From: Syncephalis plumigaleata
Taxonomy: Eukaryota; Zoopagomycota; Zoopagomycetes; Zoopagales; Piptocephalidaceae
Direction of reading: 5' to 3'
Assembly: GCA_025201365.1 (NCBI GenBank)
Contig: JAIXMF010000002.1
Location: 682,001-746,000, forward strand
Length of the DNA: 64,000 nt
Shown here: in pieces, positions 41,199 through 54,567 of the stretch
Numbering within the stretch: the stretch's first letter is position 1
Layout of the letters: each line of letters starts with the position of its first letter
Notes under the pieces: generated by a model
The model's database searches: none
Told to the model about the DNA's origin: nothing
What the model saw: only the letters and a program-made list of their open reading frames with translations
Made by a program: the position numbers and the translations under genes

Positions 41199-43133
41199 CT
41201 ATTCCTCATTTAATCGATTGAAATTGTCCACCATTTCTTGATTCACCACTTTTGCTAAACACTCGAGGAACTCGTTTAGCGACATTCCACTTGTATTCTA
41301 TTCAGATATATTCATAAGTATTAGCTATGCTATATTTACGCGTACTTACGTTGTACCGATTAGCACACGCAATAAACGGTAGTCTTCGTAATGCACGACC
41401 ACTTAATCCCTAATACGTAATGTTATCGAGTATTCCTCTAGTATTACTCGTCTCCTATTGATTGCATACCTGTGCTTCTTTCGCAATCGCGTATAATTGA
41501 CAACTTGACTTGTCTGTATCCTCTAGATCATTTGTAACCTTAATGACACTCCATTTCAATAGTTCTTGCTAATAGGATAGAGTATTAGCTAGTGGGTTAA
41601 TTGAACGAACTACACCAACCTCTCCTATAACCAACTTGACGCGTATTAGTTCTTGTATACACGTGACGAGAATGTTGTATATCGCTTCGTGGGATGGTAG
41701 TCCAATGTATTGCTTAATATCTGCTCGATCTACAAATGCTACATCTAATCGAATATTCTTAGCGAGTGGTCATACCATCCTTTCATGTCATCACTTCTCT
41801 TCTCTCTCCTGCCTACCTATTGCCTGTGTAATGTTAGACGTGGTCAATACGAGTACATTAGGTCGGCGTCGAATACGATCCAACTGTGTTAATACAGCAT
41901 TGACTACCTAAACACGATATCGTATTATTACAACAAGTAAAGAAAAAAAGTAAAGCTCTCTTACTCGAATTGCATCTGATGGTTCAGCACCAGAAAGTGC
42001 TGTTTTTCTAGCTGTCGTCAAACTCTCCACTTCATCTATTAATGGTGTTAGCCGTAGTCTATGATTGTTATCTCATAGTATTCCAGTATATTTACCAATG
42101 AGTACACAAACAAATGTATCGCTATCCTCGGTGAACTCGATAATACGATCAAATGCTTTAGTAACGAGTTTGCCTGATTCTGAGAACCATTTTGAAAACA
42201 GGCTATGAGTGTTTAGTTCGATTAGTTTTCCAATCTTGTATCTAATACAGTTACACAATGCTAATCAGTATCCATGCTGTATGCTACCAGCATTCAACTA
42301 CTACTTACTGCTTTGATAGTTGAATGGATAATTTATGAGCCAGTGCTTTACATAATGATGTTTTACCCGTGCCTGGTGGTCCATGCAGTAATACTACGCT
42401 AGATTCCCCTCCAAATGTTACTATTACTATTGCAAACATTGCTTGTAGCAATCGTGTCAACCTACCGATTCCATGTGACAATATGAGGATCAACATTTAG
42501 TCGAGTGAAATTCATTGCAGTGAATACATAGCGTAGCAGTTTCTCCTTAATATCCTCATCATAGACTAGACTATATTGAATGGTATTAGTATTATTGTCA
42601 TCATTGCCACTATCTAGCTACTAATCCCCAATAGTCAGCTTACCTTTCCCAGAGTCCTTGTAAAGCAGCTGCTGGTAGTGTCCACTGTTGGAAAAGTACA
42701 GTTTCATCGCCTGATATATCCTCAAGTTCAGGATCTGGTTCGTCATCTTCATTAAGTTGATATACGTGCAATTGCAGATGTGTATCTGATGTAGTTGACA
42801 GGGTATCCTCCACTTCTAGGTGAAAAGAGCGATATCATTAGTGAATGAAGCAAGCTATCTGTTGCATCTACTATATGCACGCGGATATATCGATGGCTCA
42901 CCTGTAATAGATTCGATAGAAATAAATTCCACATGTTGAACGAGTAGCTCATTGTCTTTAAAGTCGGTCAATTTAGTACCGATACCGAGTGTTTGTTTCG
43001 ACTGGACATCCTGTAAGAAGGATCGTAATGCTTCCTCAATCACTATTGTCGAACAAGCACTGGTCCGCTTGAGACAGCACTCCACTAGCGGATATTGTAG
43101 CATATATTGAGTTAGGAATACAGCTTTATTCAT
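41199..43133 (-). CDS. PCH2: Pachytene checkpoint AAA+ ATPase Pch2/TRIP13
   Basis: AAA+ ATPase that remodels HORMA-domain proteins in meiotic and spindle checkpoints. The ATG at 43133 (MNKAVFLTQYMLQYPLVECC) starts the N-terminal domain. The middle has QWTLPAAALQGLWESLVYDE, typical of TRIP13. AAA+ motifs: Walker A LLHGPPGTGKTSLCKALAHK (about 42330-42390), Walker B VLIDEVESLTTARK, sensor-1 region LVLTTSNI, and FVDRADIKQYIGLPSHEAIY. The C-terminus has GLSGRALRRLPFIACA and MSLNEFLECL before the stop at 41199. Roughly nine short introns. It is divergent from the condensin gene. Confidence 0.92.
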
Positions 43134-43519
43134 ACTGCCGGTTGAACTTACCTTGAATAGTTACTTGGTGATTCATGATAGGAGAAAATACGCATAAACT
43201 GGAAGAGAAATAGTTGTCATTACACGGGAAACAACGACGATACTTTGTAGATAGACACAGCTTACGGTTATTACTAGTATAACACGTTGCCCTGATATAC
43301 AATGTTTGTGGAATAGAGCTGGGCTATTAGATAGACAGGCTTTTAGCAAGTGTGGTGGGTTTGTTATTAATTGTCAAAAAAGAAAACACGGGTAGATTCG
43401 ATTTTGTTTAATTACTTTTTTCCTCGAACTCACTTGTGGACTAGCATACACGCACGCATACACGTTCACACCTATTGTCCCTGTTGTCCCTATTGTCGCG
43501 CGTGTATATCCTAACGACC
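43134..43519. promoter_or_regulatory. Divergent intergenic region of PCH2 and CND1
   Basis: 386 bases between the two starts. Contains an A-run near 43375-43385 and three copies of a CCCTATTGT-like sequence near 43470-43498, directly upstream of CND1. No named element. Confidence 0.35.
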
Positions 43520-46500
43520 ATGAGCGAGTTTAATATCACCGATGCATGCTTGAGATACAGGAGGGTGACGTGGAGATTGAACACGACATTCGTCTTGAAC
43601 ATCTTGGCAGCGACAGCATTCACGATCAATTGAACGGTAAGCAAAAGAGATGCATAGATACTAGTATATGGGTGTTTACAGTAGAATTTAATACGCGTGC
43701 ATACACACGCATACATTGCTTATGTAGATGTCGTTGATCGTCTCGAGGAACAGACCGTCAATATCGTGGAACCAGTTCTATTTGATAAACTGCGCTGTTT
43801 CATTCGGTAAGTGAAATCAATGGCTTGTCTACGATATGATAATTAATCGTTGTATTGTTCTATTTGTTGTTATCCAGAGACTTTGCTCTACTACGACCTA
43901 ATATATGCAATCGCGTGGCAGACGTATTATTAACGAGTAAGCTGCTTGTTCGCAAAATAGATAGCGTTGTCGCATATATATAGATTAAAACTTGTGATTT
44001 AGATATGTCTTCCCATGTCGAGTTGATTGCTCGCGAGTCACAAGCACTGGCGGTGGGTGGCAGCTTGGGACATCATAGACATGCTCTTGAACGATACGCA
44101 TTCCTTGCACAATGGCTGGCAACAGTTGCTGAAGCACGGGAGAATGCACGTGATGCGAATGAACCAGCACCGGCTAGGATAAAGGTAGCTAGATTGCATC
44201 GAATGAACGACGAGCATTGATATCGATCATCCGTATAGCGTGGTAGGGGAATAAAGAAGAAGAACATGTCAGACGATGCAGACAACCATTGGGATTGGGC
44301 TGCTCAGCGTAATCGTCTACTTGATATACTACGTCGATGCAGTCGACTTCGATTATCGCGTATATGGGAGACAGGTCCAGAGTTGGATACGTTTATCAAG
44401 TAAGTATTGTTTACTCTGTACTAGCAACAACAACTACTTACTATTATTATGCTAGTCTTTTGACAAAGCCTGCCTACTTGCTTATGGAGAATGTGACTTA
44501 TTTACGACAGGCAGCATTACGTAATGCTATTTACTCGCTCATCGGCAGTTGCATTAAGCATCATAATCATGGATTTGGTATGTATTATGATGCAGTACTA
44601 GTATAGCAATGAAGCAATTGAGCTAATATTTATCTAGTTGCTCAAACGACAATGATGCAAAATCTACAATACTACGAACATCTCTCACAGCATATGGCTG
44701 ATTTACTTGCCGCAATAGCCGATCAATACGATCACTCACAACTGGCTGATAGCGTTCTTTGGTAGGGACTACTAGTAATATGATATTCAATAATAGCTTA
44801 CCGTGTAATAGTGAGATATCAAACAAAGAGTTTAGTGCACAGGATACAACGGGTCCGAAGAACTTTTCAAAGTTCCTTGTACGTTTATCGGAAATTGCAC
44901 CACGTATCGTACTTAAACAAATGGTGCATTTGGCAAAACACTTGGACAGTGAAGTAAGTACTGTGCCATTATTATTATTTGATGCTAATATTGTACTTAG
45001 TCGTATACAATGCGAATGGCTGTCATCGAGACGATTGGTTACATTCTTGTATTTCTATTATCACAAGATCCAGATGAGGCACAATCAAAACAGATCGAGG
45101 CATTCTTCGATATTGTCGAGGAGCGATTCCGTGATGTTAACTCGTTCTGTCGATGCAAAGTGTTGCAATTATGCGGCAAACTATGCGAGTAAGTTATACG
45201 GGATTGCCATCTATTTCCATTTGTCTAACTAACTAACATGATCTTGACATGTTCATTAATGTCACTAGTGGCAAAGCGAAATTCCCTAAACGACGTCAAA
45301 AGTTGGTCGAACTAACTATCGGTCGTTTAATGGATAAGAGTAGTTATGTACGTGCTAATGCAATCAAGGTATTGGCCAAATTCGTCGAGACACATCCGTT
45401 TGTCATGGATGGAGGCGAGTTATCAATCACCCTATTTGAAAGCAAATATCAAGCGATCACTGAACGTCTAGAGGTATTTGATATTCGAATGAATTATACG
45501 TACATCTACTTATCAACTAGTATACTAGGCAATGGCTTTACCCGAGGGAATGATCAATTCAAAGACTGAGCAGCAGGGAGAAGAAAACGAAGAAGGTGAT
45601 ATATCCATTATGGATGTTGATGAAAATGGAGATCCATTGCATTATCGTCAAAGTCATCATCAGATGAGAACGACAAGAATGGCGATGATAATGATGCAGC
45701 ACCTATTGAAATGGAAATGGTCGCGGAAACAGAACCACGACTATTAGATCCAGAAACAGCGAATGAATACATGAAGCTACAATTGCTACAACGCTACTAC
45801 ATTGATGCCATTCGATTTGCACGTCAAATCGAGGATGCCATACCAACACTATGTCAATTACTAGCCTCGACTAGCAAGACGGAAGTCATTGATACGATGG
45901 AATTCTTCGTTATTGCTCATTACTACAAAATAGCATCTGCTCAGGTAATGTGCATTATATTCATCTATTAGCTATAGGCAACTGATCAGTATATCTCGTT
46001 TATTAGGAGGGTATTCGACGTATGGTTCATTTGATCTGGTCCAAGGATACAGGATCGGATGATAGCAAGGGTATACGCGGTCGACTCATTGACTGCTATA
46101 AAAGTCTCTATCTCTCTCCTATCCCGTCACTTTCATCCAAGGATAACATTAATCTGATGGCGCGTAAATTGATTAGGTATGTCTACTACCGCTTGATGAT
46201 GACTACACTGACCGTCTAGTCTAATGTCGATAGCTTAACGTTTAACACGACACTTGCCGAGTTGACTTCGTTGGAACAATTGCTGGCCACAATGATGTCA
46301 GAGGATCTAGTGCCATTTGAAGTGATTCGTAAACTATGGTCAGTCTATAGTAAGTGGATTATTAGAAAGTATATGCATGCTGTATAGCAATGATTAATCT
46401 GCTGGCAAAACAAACTAGGCTACAAAGAGTCTAATATGCCGGCATTACAACGACGTGGTGCCATAATCATTCTGGGGATGTTGGCCATTGCTAAGAAAGA

Positions 46501-49306
46501 AGTGGTTGCCGAGAATGTGGATCTACTACTGAAAATTGGTTTAGGCCAATTTGGACGTGTAAGTAATCGAGTGAACTTGTTAGTAAGTAGATGGTGATTT
46601 ATTAATACATCAATGTAGGATGACTTGTCACTAGCCAAGTACACGTGTATCGCTTTACAACGACTACTGGATACAAAGCGTAAAGGAAAAGGTAATGAGC
46701 ATACACGTAGCACACAAGCAATCAGTCGCAGCTTGTCTAAATAATTAATGCACCAATAGGAGAAATGAACACAAAGCAAGTACGATTCCCGAAAGATCAC
46801 GCGATATTCCGACGACTTAAGGAGCTGATTGAAACGCCTTGCACATCCTCTGAATGGTAGAGTGCAATTAATACTTATAGGATACGCTATATGATTACTT
46901 ATACATATGCATATGCACAATTAGGTTCTCTGTTGCGGAGCAAGCCATCAATGCCATCTATCTGTTGAGCGAGCATCCCGATGAGATTTGCACAGATATA
47001 TTGCGTACGAAAACCGCTAGTATTTTCAAGTCAAGCACGGATGATGAAGCAATGGGAGAGGAGTTGGCAAGTCAAGGAATGGATCAGGCAATCGAGTGTA
47101 TAACCTCGCCATACGAACTTAGTCAACTGATGTTCTTGGCGGGTCACGTTGCCATCAAGCAAATAGTGCATCTTGAACTGATTGAAGTGGAATTGAAACG
47201 TCGTAAGAACGAGGAATCAGGTGAGTGATATGCTGTTTAATGGAATAGTAATGATAATAACGATGTTGCTATACAATTAGATAGAAAGAAAGCATTAGAA
47301 AAGGAGAAGAAAGCTGCTCAAGGTGATGATGAATTGGAGCAAGTCACCGGCACGGCCGAGGATGATGTAGCCGAATCTATCGCTCAAGTCCGAGAACGCG
47401 AGTTGCTATATGGACGACAATCAATATTGACAATATTCGGACCAATGGCGGCTTACATTTGCGCGAATAATAAGTCATTCTCTGTAAGTCTAGTTAATAT
47501 GTACATACATACAAATGAACAGTCATCATAATGATATTCTAATCATTATACTGTTGCATTTAGAATGTTACCCTACAAACATCGGCTACGGTAGCTCTTA
47601 CCAAATTTATGTGTGTGAGCGCCGAGTATTGTGAGCGCCATCTCCCGCTTTTACTTACAATTCTTGAGAAATCACAAGAACCCACTATTCGTAGTAATAT
47701 CATGATCGCTCTAGGTGATATTGCCGTGTGCTTCAACAATCTCATCGAACAGAACATCTCTTTCTTGTACAAGCGATTGACTGATCCTGACCTAGCGGTG
47801 AAGAAGAATACACTGATGGTGTTGACTCATTTAATCCTGAATGGTATGGTCAAGGTTAAGGGACAACTCGGTGAAATGGCCAAGTGTATCGAGGATCCAG
47901 ATCAACGTATTAGCGATCTGTCCAAACTATTCTTTACCGAGTTGGCCACCAAGGATAATGCGGTATACAACAATTTACCGGATATCATCAGTCATTTGTC
48001 GGTGGGAGCCAATGCCGTAGAGGAGGCGCAATTTATGCGTATTATGAAGTTCCTATTCGAGTTTATCAAGGTAAGAAGATGGCATAACTTGTAAACAATC
48101 GAATCAGTCAACTAATGAATATACTGTCACTTTAATGGAAATCCATAGGATAAACATGCCGACAATATAGTGGAGAAGCTATGCCTACGATTCAAGAACA
48201 ACGATGATCCACGTCAATGGCGTGATACCGGTTTCTGTTTATCGCAATTACCATTCAAGACAGAACGCAGTTTGAAGAAGCTACTCGATGCAATGCCACT
48301 TTATGAAGACAAACTATTTGAAGACACGCTATTTAAATACTTTACCGATATTATTCAAAAGGTATACACACTAATAGTAGCTCATGCCATAGTAAAACTA
48401 AAGCAATGTATCGATTATATCTAGGCACGATTACAAAAGATACAACGTACAGAAATAAAATTGATGATCGATGATCTGGAACGACGTATCGTGGAACGAC
48501 GAGAATCAAGTGGCAGTCAGCAGGCCACTCTAGAAAATGCGGCTAAAGCCAATAGTGGACCTGGTGCTAAAACTCCACGAGGCAGTAAGTTTACTAATAT
48601 CGATTTGTATCTATCTATCTGTTAACAAATGTACAAATGTGTATAAATAATATAAAGAAGCAGGAGCTAGAACTAAGAAGGCATTACCCGTCAAGACAGA
48701 AGATGAATCTACAAGTGGTAATACCACTAGTGTGACATCTACACCTATTTCCACACCAACGGTAATTACCACATATATATATATATATCATTAGTATTAT
48801 GATTAGCTGTATTATTAATGCACTATTACTATCATTGTATAGACAAGAGGTAGAGGCAGAGGACGTGGTCGTGGACGTGGTAGTGCAGCATCTACAAGAC
48901 GTGTATCAAATGTAAAGGGTCGCAAGGTAGCTGATGAAGACAGTGATGCATCTTCATCACCAGCATTGTCATCGAATGAAGATAATGATGATGATGACGA
49001 TGACAATACAGTAGCGAGGAAAGAAGTAAACAAGAGTATGATGAGCAATTCATCAGATACAGAAATGTCTGAAGCACCACAACGAGTATGTAATTATTAC
49101 TATCATCATCATTAATAGACAATTACTAACAATGTGCGCATATCTATTTATATGATTTATAGACAAGTAGACCTAAACGAGCATCACGAGGACGTTCTAC
49201 TAAAATAGTATCATCTGAAGAGGAAGAGGAAGAGGAAGAAGAGGAAGAAGAAGAGGAGGATAATCAGAGTAGTGATGCAGTGGAATCTGATGTATCTGAT
49301 GAATAA
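43520..49306 (+). CDS. CND1: Condensin complex subunit 1 (Cnd1/Ycs4/NCAPD2)
   Basis: HEAT-repeat subunit of condensin, needed for mitotic chromosome compaction. The N-terminus (MSEFNITDA...) needs one more base near 43546 to run into LEIQEGDVEIEHDIRLEHLG. The body follows the NCAPD2 order: HWDWAAQRNRLLDILRRC, LLMENVTYLRQAALRNAIYS, GPKNFSKFLVRLSEIAPRI, RDVNSFCRCKVLQLCGKLCE (about 45130-45190), RLMDKSSYVRANAIKVLAKF, and HEAT repeats with KKNTLMVLTHLILNGMVKVK. The tail has a GRGRGRGRGS block (about 48845-48890), KRASRGRSTK and a long Glu run, ending VESDVSDE. About 20 short introns. Another frame doubt sits at the exon joint near 44240. Confidence 0.9.
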
Positions 49307-49441
49307 TAGCAATGAATCTACACTTTAATATGCTGTTACAGTCTATAATAAACCATTTATACTATTCGTAATACATTATATATATAATATGATAATAATA
49401 GAAATGAAGCCATAATGCTTTATTATGTAAGAAGTGAGAGA

Positions 49442-51284
49442 TTAAACGTTTAATAATAAGCGTCTTGGATCTTCAACCGCTTCCTTCACCTTAATGAGGA
49501 AGGTGACCGCTTCACGTCCATCAATCAATCGATGATCGTATGTGAGTGCCACGTACATCATTGGGCGTATTTCTACCTTGCCATTGACGGCCACTGGACG
49601 CTCCTTAATCGCGTGCATACCTAGAATGGCTGATTGTGGCATATTAATGATGGGCGTGCCCATTAATGAGCCAAATACACCGCCATTCGAGATGGTGAAT
49701 GTGCCACCCGTCATATCTTCGAGGGTCAGCTTATTCTCACGAGCCTTTACGCCCAACTCGTTAATGGCTTGTTCAACTTCAACGAACGACATTGATTCGG
49801 CATTGCGTAACACTGGCGTGACTAGACCCTTGGGTGTGGCTACTGCTACACTAATATCGGCATAGTCACGATAGACGATGGTGTCACCACCATTAGGTCC
49901 TTCGATAGATGCGTTCACCATGGGCACTTCAGACAATGCAATGCATGAGGCACGTACGAAAGCAGACATGAAACCTAGTTTAACACCGTGTTTCTTTAAT
50001 ACTGCATCCTTGTAGGTGGAACGTAGATTCATTATATTGCTGATTAACATTGTTAGTGGTAATGAAGATGACTATTATAATACTTCAACTTACGTCATAT
50101 CAATTTCATTGAATGTAGTGAGAGAGGCAGCGGTATTTTGAGATTCCTTGAGACGTTCAGCAATACGAGTACGCATACGATTCATTTTTACCTAATCGTT
50201 TGTATGCAAATATAGTTAGATGTATGTATGCATTTATATGGATATCAAGGTATTTACCCGACGTTCTTCCCGTTGACCAAATCGAATCTTGTTAGCGGTG
50301 GATTCAGGAGCAGTTGATTGAGTGGACGGTGCAGGAGTGGATGGTTTAGGTGCAGGGGTTGAAGGTGCAGGAGTACTTGGAGTGGCCGAAGTACGTGGTG
50401 ATGGCGGTGGAGTAGTGGTAGTGGTAGTAGTGGTAGTGGCAGGTTTAGATGGTGCAGCAGGTGTAGGTTCTGAACGTGGTGCTAATACACGTTATTACAA
50501 GCATTATTGTATTATTAACAATCAATTAATTCCATTTCATATATAACTTACGTGGTGGTGGTGTAGCTTCTTTCTTGGGTGCAGGAGCAGCAGCTTCACC
50601 TATATCATTAGAAATGTATATGAGTAAATACTAATACTAATAGTAATACAATGTATATATACCTTCTGGTTTTGCCGCATTAGAATCAAGTGCGAATAGA
50701 TCGGCACCTACGGCTACTGTATCTTCTTCAGAGTAGAATAATTTAGTAATTTTACCAGAACTGGGTGCATTGACTGGAACGTCAATCTAATGTTAATATT
50801 TACGAGATTATTGAATGTGAACACATTAATCATATTCATTATACGTAATCCACCTACTTTGTCAGTCTCAATCGATACGACTTCCTCGTCCTGTTCGACA
50901 TAGTCGCCAACCTCTATTGATTATTTAACATTGTATGATTATAGTAAATATATAGCTTGATTACTATTACGTATACTACCTACGTTTATTCCATTGTTTC
51001 AATGTGCCTTCTGTGATGGAATCACCCATACCCGGCACTTTTACCGTAACATCCGCTATTGTCATTACATTCATATACAACAAAATGATCAATATGACAA
51101 GTGGTACTAGTTTCATGCTATTTGTTCTAATTACCATAACCACGTTGTTGAACCAAAGCTAATCTATAAATGGGAGCTATCCTTTCCGACTGGCATCTAG
51201 TATAACATTGGTTACTCTATTGCTCTTTTCGTTATTACTAGGTTGATGTATTGCTTACTTGAGACCAGATCGCATGGATGGCAT
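49442..51284 (-). CDS. KGD2: 2-oxoglutarate dehydrogenase E2 (dihydrolipoyl succinyltransferase)
   Basis: Mitochondrial E2 core of the oxoglutarate dehydrogenase complex in the TCA cycle. The ATG at 51284 ([20 protein letters not shown]) gives a basic presequence over two exons. The lipoyl domain reads [19 protein letters not shown] and has the lipoyl lysine in [15 protein letters not shown] Pro/Thr/Ala-rich linker with a poly-Thr run follows (about 50310-50620). The catalytic domain has [54 protein letters not shown] and the active-site [10 protein letters not shown]. As in eukaryotic E2o enzymes, no E3-binding domain is seen. The sequence ends RRLLLNV. Confidence 0.95.
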
Positions 51285-51702
51285 GCTAGCACGGGTCAAA
51301 GTAGTCGAGGTATACTGGTGTAATGTCCGAATAACCATACTAGTGCTTGGCCCACGGGTGGAGCGCAATGCAGCCAGTAGGTTTCTACTCGCAGAACGCG
51401 ACATAGCATACGACATGGCAATAATTGTACGGATTCCGTCTGCTTAGCAAGTGTTATTGTTATGAGAAGAGAGAGAGAAGAGAGAAGAGAGCGAGAGAGC
51501 AAGAGAGCAAGAGAGCAAGAGATTGATTGATTTTCCGATTGGATATCCCAAACAAACAAGACGCGTGCACCATTGATGTCATAAAAGTTGTAACAAGAAC
51601 TGTCAAGAATAAAAACTGGCAAATTGAATGTGTAGTAATAATGGTGGTGGTGGTGGTGGACGGCCTCGTTTCCATGTCACATGCGGATAAACCACGTACA
51701 TA
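51285..51702. other. Spacer with GA-rich repeat between KGD2 and element 1
   Basis: A GAGA/GAGAA-rich tract lies at about 51464-51522 and a GGT run at about 51640-51658. Open frames here follow the repeats and are not supported as genes. Confidence 0.5.
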
Positions 51703-52791
51703 CAGGCTTTTTCCATCCAATTTGCGCAGTTAGCCTTTTGTTTTTACGAATAAATAATAGTTATGATAACACTTACAATTACCCTGTATTTTGGGGTGTA
51801 GATAGCGATAACTATCACGGATGAATTGTTATTCATTGTTTGGTTCCCTCGATGTCCTTGTCCTCCTTGTCTTGAATGATTGGAAGCAACGACACTTGGA
51901 TGAGGGTGTGTTGGAACATCGGTTCCATTAGGAAGGCATTTGGTGATTTGAATGAAATCCAGACGAGCAACCATAACCCCGATTCCACAAATGATACTCG
52001 AATCCTTTAACTTGCATGTCCTCTTAATCATTGTTTCGATGTGTGCATCTAATAGAATAATGAATTAATATACTGTAATAAATATCAAAGTGTAATGAGG
52101 TATACTTACCGTAAGGGATCATGACAAGTAGTAGGACACTTTCTCATTGATAGTGTGGGAGCTATGGTTGCTCGATTTGCTCAAGCACAATGTGTAGACG
52201 ATATACGATAAGGTAGTGTGAGTAGAGTGTGATAGGGACGATTGAACTGGAAGATGAAGATAAGTTTATTCAATTCGTACAAAATAGGACCCATATTTAT
52301 AGTGGATAATGTAACATTATTCAATATTGAAACTATGATGAGTGTTGAAGGGACATGGCTGTAATACCAACATAGATACCAATCTCATGATGCAGGAGTG
52401 ACAGGGGAGTAATAATGAGCAATAAGGAGCGCATCTCAGAAAGGATTATGTATGCCCATAGATACATTTCATCAGTGGTGTTACCTTCAGATGTTCAAGA
52501 AATGAAGGATTAGTGCAACAACGAGGAACTAAGCAACAGAAAACAACTTATCCGTAATTGGTATCGCTTTGCATCCAAGGTATGTAAGTTTTATCAACAT
52601 GTCTATTATTAATATCACTGATTGCAATATGTGATATCGCAATCATTAACATCTCCCTCAACTGCTAGGGCAATGACAACTACTCAATAATAATAGCAAT
52701 GCGATAATGGTGTTTACTATTGTGCAAATCTATTTATTAATAAAGAGCAAATGTTAAAGGATAAATGCGCAAATTGGATGGAAAAACACTG
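51703..52791. mobile_element. TIR DNA element, copy 1 (TA target, no transposase seen)
   Basis: Terminal inverted repeats of at least 26 bases: the left end starts CAGGCTTTTTCCATCCAA and goes on to TTTGCGCA; the right end, reversed, starts CAGTGTTTTTCCATCCAA and goes on the same way, with two mismatches at positions 4-5. Similarity continues weakly to about base 36. TA lies at both outer edges (51701-51702 and 52792-52793), as after Tc1/mariner-type insertion. A near-identical copy lies at 60924-62040. Inside is a small minus-strand gene-like unit (about 51745-52300) with an intron and a TATA-like CTATAAATAT. No transposase domain is visible, so it would be non-autonomous. Confidence 0.8.
51745..52160 (-). 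CDS. Small unrecognised gene inside TIR element 1
   Basis: Not recognised. The minus strand reads ...TLSMRKCPTTCHDPLR, then GTAAGT, an intron ending in TTAG (about 52053-52110), then DAHIETMIKRTCKLKDSSII, VARLDFIQIT, NGTDVPTHPHPSVVASNHSR, QGGQGH. The last exon closes near 51745 to 51830. The TATA-like sequence in the element lies upstream (about 52300). The element-2 copy keeps the same exon layout. Compared with the diverged homologue at 59730-59977, the stretch KGFEY.xWNR is out of frame here, so this copy may be shifted. Coding status is uncertain. Confidence 0.35.
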
Positions 52792-52793
52792 TA

Positions 52794-53025
52794 CATTAAT
52801 TTCCACCTGACTCACTCATTAATGTATTCATTCATTCCACCATATTACGACTTAGCATTTATCTACCTGCCTCCCTTCATTCGTTCGTTCCTTCATTACA
52901 CTTATCTCACCTCGCAACTACTTTTATCATCTTAACAACAGTAGCATATTAACACGACTACGCGTTGTGTACTCTGTCTAGTTCCTTTAACTTGTGTGTC
53001 GACCTATATAGTACGACATTGGACT
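52794..53025. promoter_or_regulatory. MAF1 upstream region
   Basis: Pyrimidine-rich stretch (TTCATTCGTTCGTTCC and similar) just before the MAF1 start. Element 1 ends only about 230 bases ahead of the gene. Confidence 0.35.
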
Positions 53026-54289
53026 ATGAAATTCCTACAAATACCTGAGCTTGAAGTCATTGGCAATGCGCTTGATTTCGACGCTCTTGACTGTCATGTA
53101 TTCGGCCGTCTCGAGGCCTATTCGTGTGCGTATATGGCGGGTGATTATGGGCTGCGCGAATAATGGGACATGCAATAGAATATAAATAGGGAGATGAGGG
53201 TAGCGTAGCATATAGAAGTGTATAGATGCATGACTTGTATGCATACTATCTCATTTGGAGATACAAGTAGTAGTAGTAGTAGTAGTAGCGTTTATTTGTA
53301 ATAGTGTTATGGGTTTATACATGGATATTATAAACTTACCACTGCTCATGGCCTACATATACATGGTTGGCACAGGCAAACACGCCGGTAACGACAAGAA
53401 ACTATTGCGGTTTATTGACCAGAAATACGATGGAAGTCTTGAAGCACATAGTCTTAGTCCTACCGTTGATCATCGAATGCCCGGTGGCGATGCATGGAGC
53501 CTGTCACCACCACCTCATTACGCAAGCAGTCTAAGTAGTTCACCGTTTGGCCCACTTGATCAACCAGCGTCGCGACGCACTCTATTCTACCTTATTGCCA
53601 CGCTCAATGCTTCATTTCCGGATTATGACTTTAGGTAATTAACAGTAACAAGTAACAAGTAATAAGCCTAGTAATAAGCGTGGCAGTAGTAGTAGTAGCA
53701 GTATCTAATTGTTAATGCTTATAACAGAATAGCTAACTTGCTTATTTCCTATGTTCTATTTATTATTCTTCTGATAACTACCCCCCTTAGCGATGTTAAA
53801 CCTGAACAGTTCTCCAAAGTTGAAAGCTTCAATGTAGTGGTCAATTCAATCACTACTACACTCATGAATATGGGTCAAGGACATATACTGCGTGACTATC
53901 GATTTTGGGATGCTCTGGACAGTGTTATTCAGCTCGATGATTGCAGTATTTATAGTTATACACCAGATCTCGAATCAGATCCTTATGAATGCTCGTTGTA
54001 AGTAGACTAGTAACCCTACATTACTCAATCCGCTTATTATTTCCATTCTATCTAGATGGTCGTACAACTACTTCTTTTTCAATCGAAAACTTAAGCGGAT
54101 ACTTTACTTTTCCTTGCATAGTATTAGGTATGTATTATCATTATTATTACTATATAAGCATTGTACTGACTACTATTTAGTAATGGTATGCTGCCACTAC
54201 CAGGTGATGGAGGGTCTAATCCCACGTCAGACATTGAAGGTATAGGCGGTGATTACGACGACTATATCATGGCCGATGTCGAGGTTTAA
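53026..54289 (+). CDS. MAF1: Maf1, repressor of RNA polymerase III
   Basis: Conserved nuclear-cytoplasmic regulator that binds Pol III and Brf1 and represses tRNA transcription under stress. Exons 53026-53125, 53376-53634, 53791-53997, 54056-54127 and 54181-54289 join in frame. It reads [100 protein letters not shown] and [18 protein letters not shown], the A, B and C boxes of the family. The linker between A and B is short and Ser/Pro-rich, a likely phosphorylation region. The 250-base first intron is long for this genome. The first donor (TCG T then gtgcgt) was chosen because it restores the conserved Cys-Lys. Confidence 0.94.
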
Positions 54290-54567
54290 GCGATCTCTAT
54301 TCGGGAATCAGTTGCGTTTATCTACTTTGATTATTGTTCTGTTATGATGTTCTTTTTTCTCTACGATGTTTATTATGGATTATTGCATTACTATCAATAT
54401 TTCATTCGGTGCCTACATTAACGTCTACTTGGTCAGTCATACCATGTTCTATTGCTGTCACTCTTTACAATTACTATGTTCATGTTAGATGCTATTATAG
54501 TGACTTGTTGTTTCTAATCAAAAGTAATCATGTGTAAGTAATACTATTTATATATTATACAATTGAT

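Noticed and set aside
51464-51733. Open frames over the GA-rich tract
   Set aside because: They follow simple repeats on both strands.
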